NCBI GenBank assembly: GCA_021777365.1
Contig: JAJYDP010000288.1
Coordinates: forward strand, 1 to 6,471
DNA length: 6,471 nt
Reading direction: 5' to 3'
Origin: Chloroflexota bacterium
GTDB lineage: Bacteria > Chloroflexota > Limnocylindria > Limnocylindrales > CSP1-4
Positions within the stretch are counted from its first letter, which is position 1. Each line of letters opens with the position of its first letter. The notes beneath the pieces were generated by a model. It had not been told where the DNA came from. It saw only the letters and a program-made list of their open reading frames with translations, and did no database searches. The position numbers and the translations under genes are program-made. Below, one piece after another: positions 5,891-6,471 of the stretch.

Positions 5891-6471
5891 TCAGCGGAGG
5901 AGCCTCGAGAGCCGGCGGTCCGCGAGCGGCTTGCCCCCGGTCTGGCAGGTCGGGCAGTACTGCAGCGAACGGTCCGCGAAGGAGACCTCGCGCACCGTGT
6001 CGCCGCAGACGGGGCAGGGGAGCCCGGTCCGCCCATGCACGCGCATCGCCGCCCGCTTCCCGTCCTTGAGCTCGGAGGCCGGCACCCCCTCGTTGCGCGC
6101 CAGGGCCTCGCGCAGGACCATGAGGAGGGCGTCATGGAGCCGGGTGGTCTCCTCGGGCGAGAGGTTCCCGGCGGGGCGGAACGGCGACAGCCTCGCGGCG
6201 TGGAGCGCCTCGTCCGAGTAGGCGTTGCCCACGCCCGCGATCACCGACTGGTCGGCGAGGAGATGCTTGAGGTGTCCCGACCGTCCCGCGAGGAGCCTGC
6301 CCAGCGCGGCGGCGTCGAACGCCGGGTCCAGGGGGTCGACGCCGAGGCGGGCGATCCCGCCCACCTCCTCGGGCGAGCGGACCACGTACACGGCCAGTCG
6401 TTTCTGGGTGCCTGCCTCTGTCAGGTCGAAGCCGGAACCGTCGTCCAGCGTCGCGCGCATCGCGAGCGGCC
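5891..6471 (-). CDS. Fpg/Nei family DNA glycosylase, C-terminal part (5' end outside window)
   Basis: About 192 residues of a formamidopyrimidine/endonuclease VIII-type base-excision enzyme that removes oxidised bases and nicks the abasic strand. The helix-two-turn-helix is clear: GHLKHLLADQSVIAGVGNAYSDEAL, with the conserved Lys and Asn contacting DNA phosphates. The zinc finger at 5945-6016 is intact as C-x2-C-x16-C-x2-C with the conserved Arg in the hairpin (ADRSLQYC). A tail GGKPLADRRLSRLLR follows, typical of a Nei-like subgroup in high-GC bacteria. The segment where Fpg proteins carry the intercalating RRFG loop reads FDLTEAGTQKRLAVYVV instead. The catalytic N-terminal Pro-Glu helix and beta-sandwich start lie beyond base 6471. 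An internal ATG at 6460 is not the start, because the frame stays open to the edge and the family needs about 80-100 more residues. Substrate preference (8-oxoG versus pyrimidine lesions) cannot be set from this part. Confidence 0.95.
   Translation of the reverse strand, partial: PLAMRATLDDGSGFDLTEAGTQKRLAVYVVRSPEEVGGIARLGVDPLDPAFDAAALGRLLAGRSGHLKHLLADQSVIAGVGNAYSDEALHAARLSPFRPAGNLSPEETTRLHDALLMVLREALARNEGVPASELKDGKRAAMRVHGRTGLPCPVCGDTVREVSFADRSLQYCPTCQTGGKPLADRRLSRLLR

Noticed and set aside
1..6471. CRISPR array, tRNA, rRNA, insertion sequence, toxin-antitoxin or phage genes
   Set aside because: I saw no direct repeats with regular spacers, no tRNA-like cloverleaf, no transposase or integrase motifs and no terminal inverted repeats. 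All coding space is explained by eight cellular genes.

Overview
The window is a high-GC bacterial chromosome fragment with tightly packed genes and no sign of mobile DNA, tRNA, rRNA or CRISPR. GC-biased codons, open shadow frames, a TIGR02822-type zinc alcohol dehydrogenase, a PspC-domain protein and an Fpg/Nei-type glycosylase with a C-terminal tail ending in SRLLR all suit an actinobacterial or Chloroflexota-like organism. The sequence alone does not settle which. Both ends cut through genes.

Layout. (1) Bases 1-397, + strand: the C-terminal third of an iron-containing alcohol dehydrogenase. (2) Bases 446-3634, - strand: a run of four genes read right to left. They are a lipoprotein of unknown function (2627-3634); a three-pass membrane protein whose outer domain carries an exact 21-residue repeat (1508-2491); a PspC-domain membrane protein (867-1511) coupled to it by an ATGA overlap; and a short kinase-like protein lacking its P-loop (446-856). 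(3) Bases 3736-5827, + strand: a two-gene oxidoreductase operon, a zinc alcohol dehydrogenase followed 19 bp later by an aldo/keto reductase. A good promoter candidate lies only a few bases from the first start codon. (4) Bases 5891-6471, - strand: the C-terminal two thirds or so of an Fpg/Nei family DNA glycosylase, convergent with the reductase.

How the genes may work together. The PspC protein and the repeat-bearing membrane protein look like one envelope-associated unit, comparable in parts to PspC/LiaF-type cell-envelope stress modules, but no histidine kinase, response regulator or PspA is present here. The two + strand oxidoreductases probably act on alcohol, aldehyde or ketone substrates under shared control. 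The glycosylase and the iron alcohol dehydrogenase appear to be unrelated neighbours.

Nothing here is a clear new defence or mobile system. The items most worth a second look are the 21-residue solenoid-like repeat with its coupled PspC partner, the P-loop-less kinase-like gene, the near-leaderless promoter of the dehydrogenase operon, and the glycosylase that seems to lack the usual RRFG intercalation loop.
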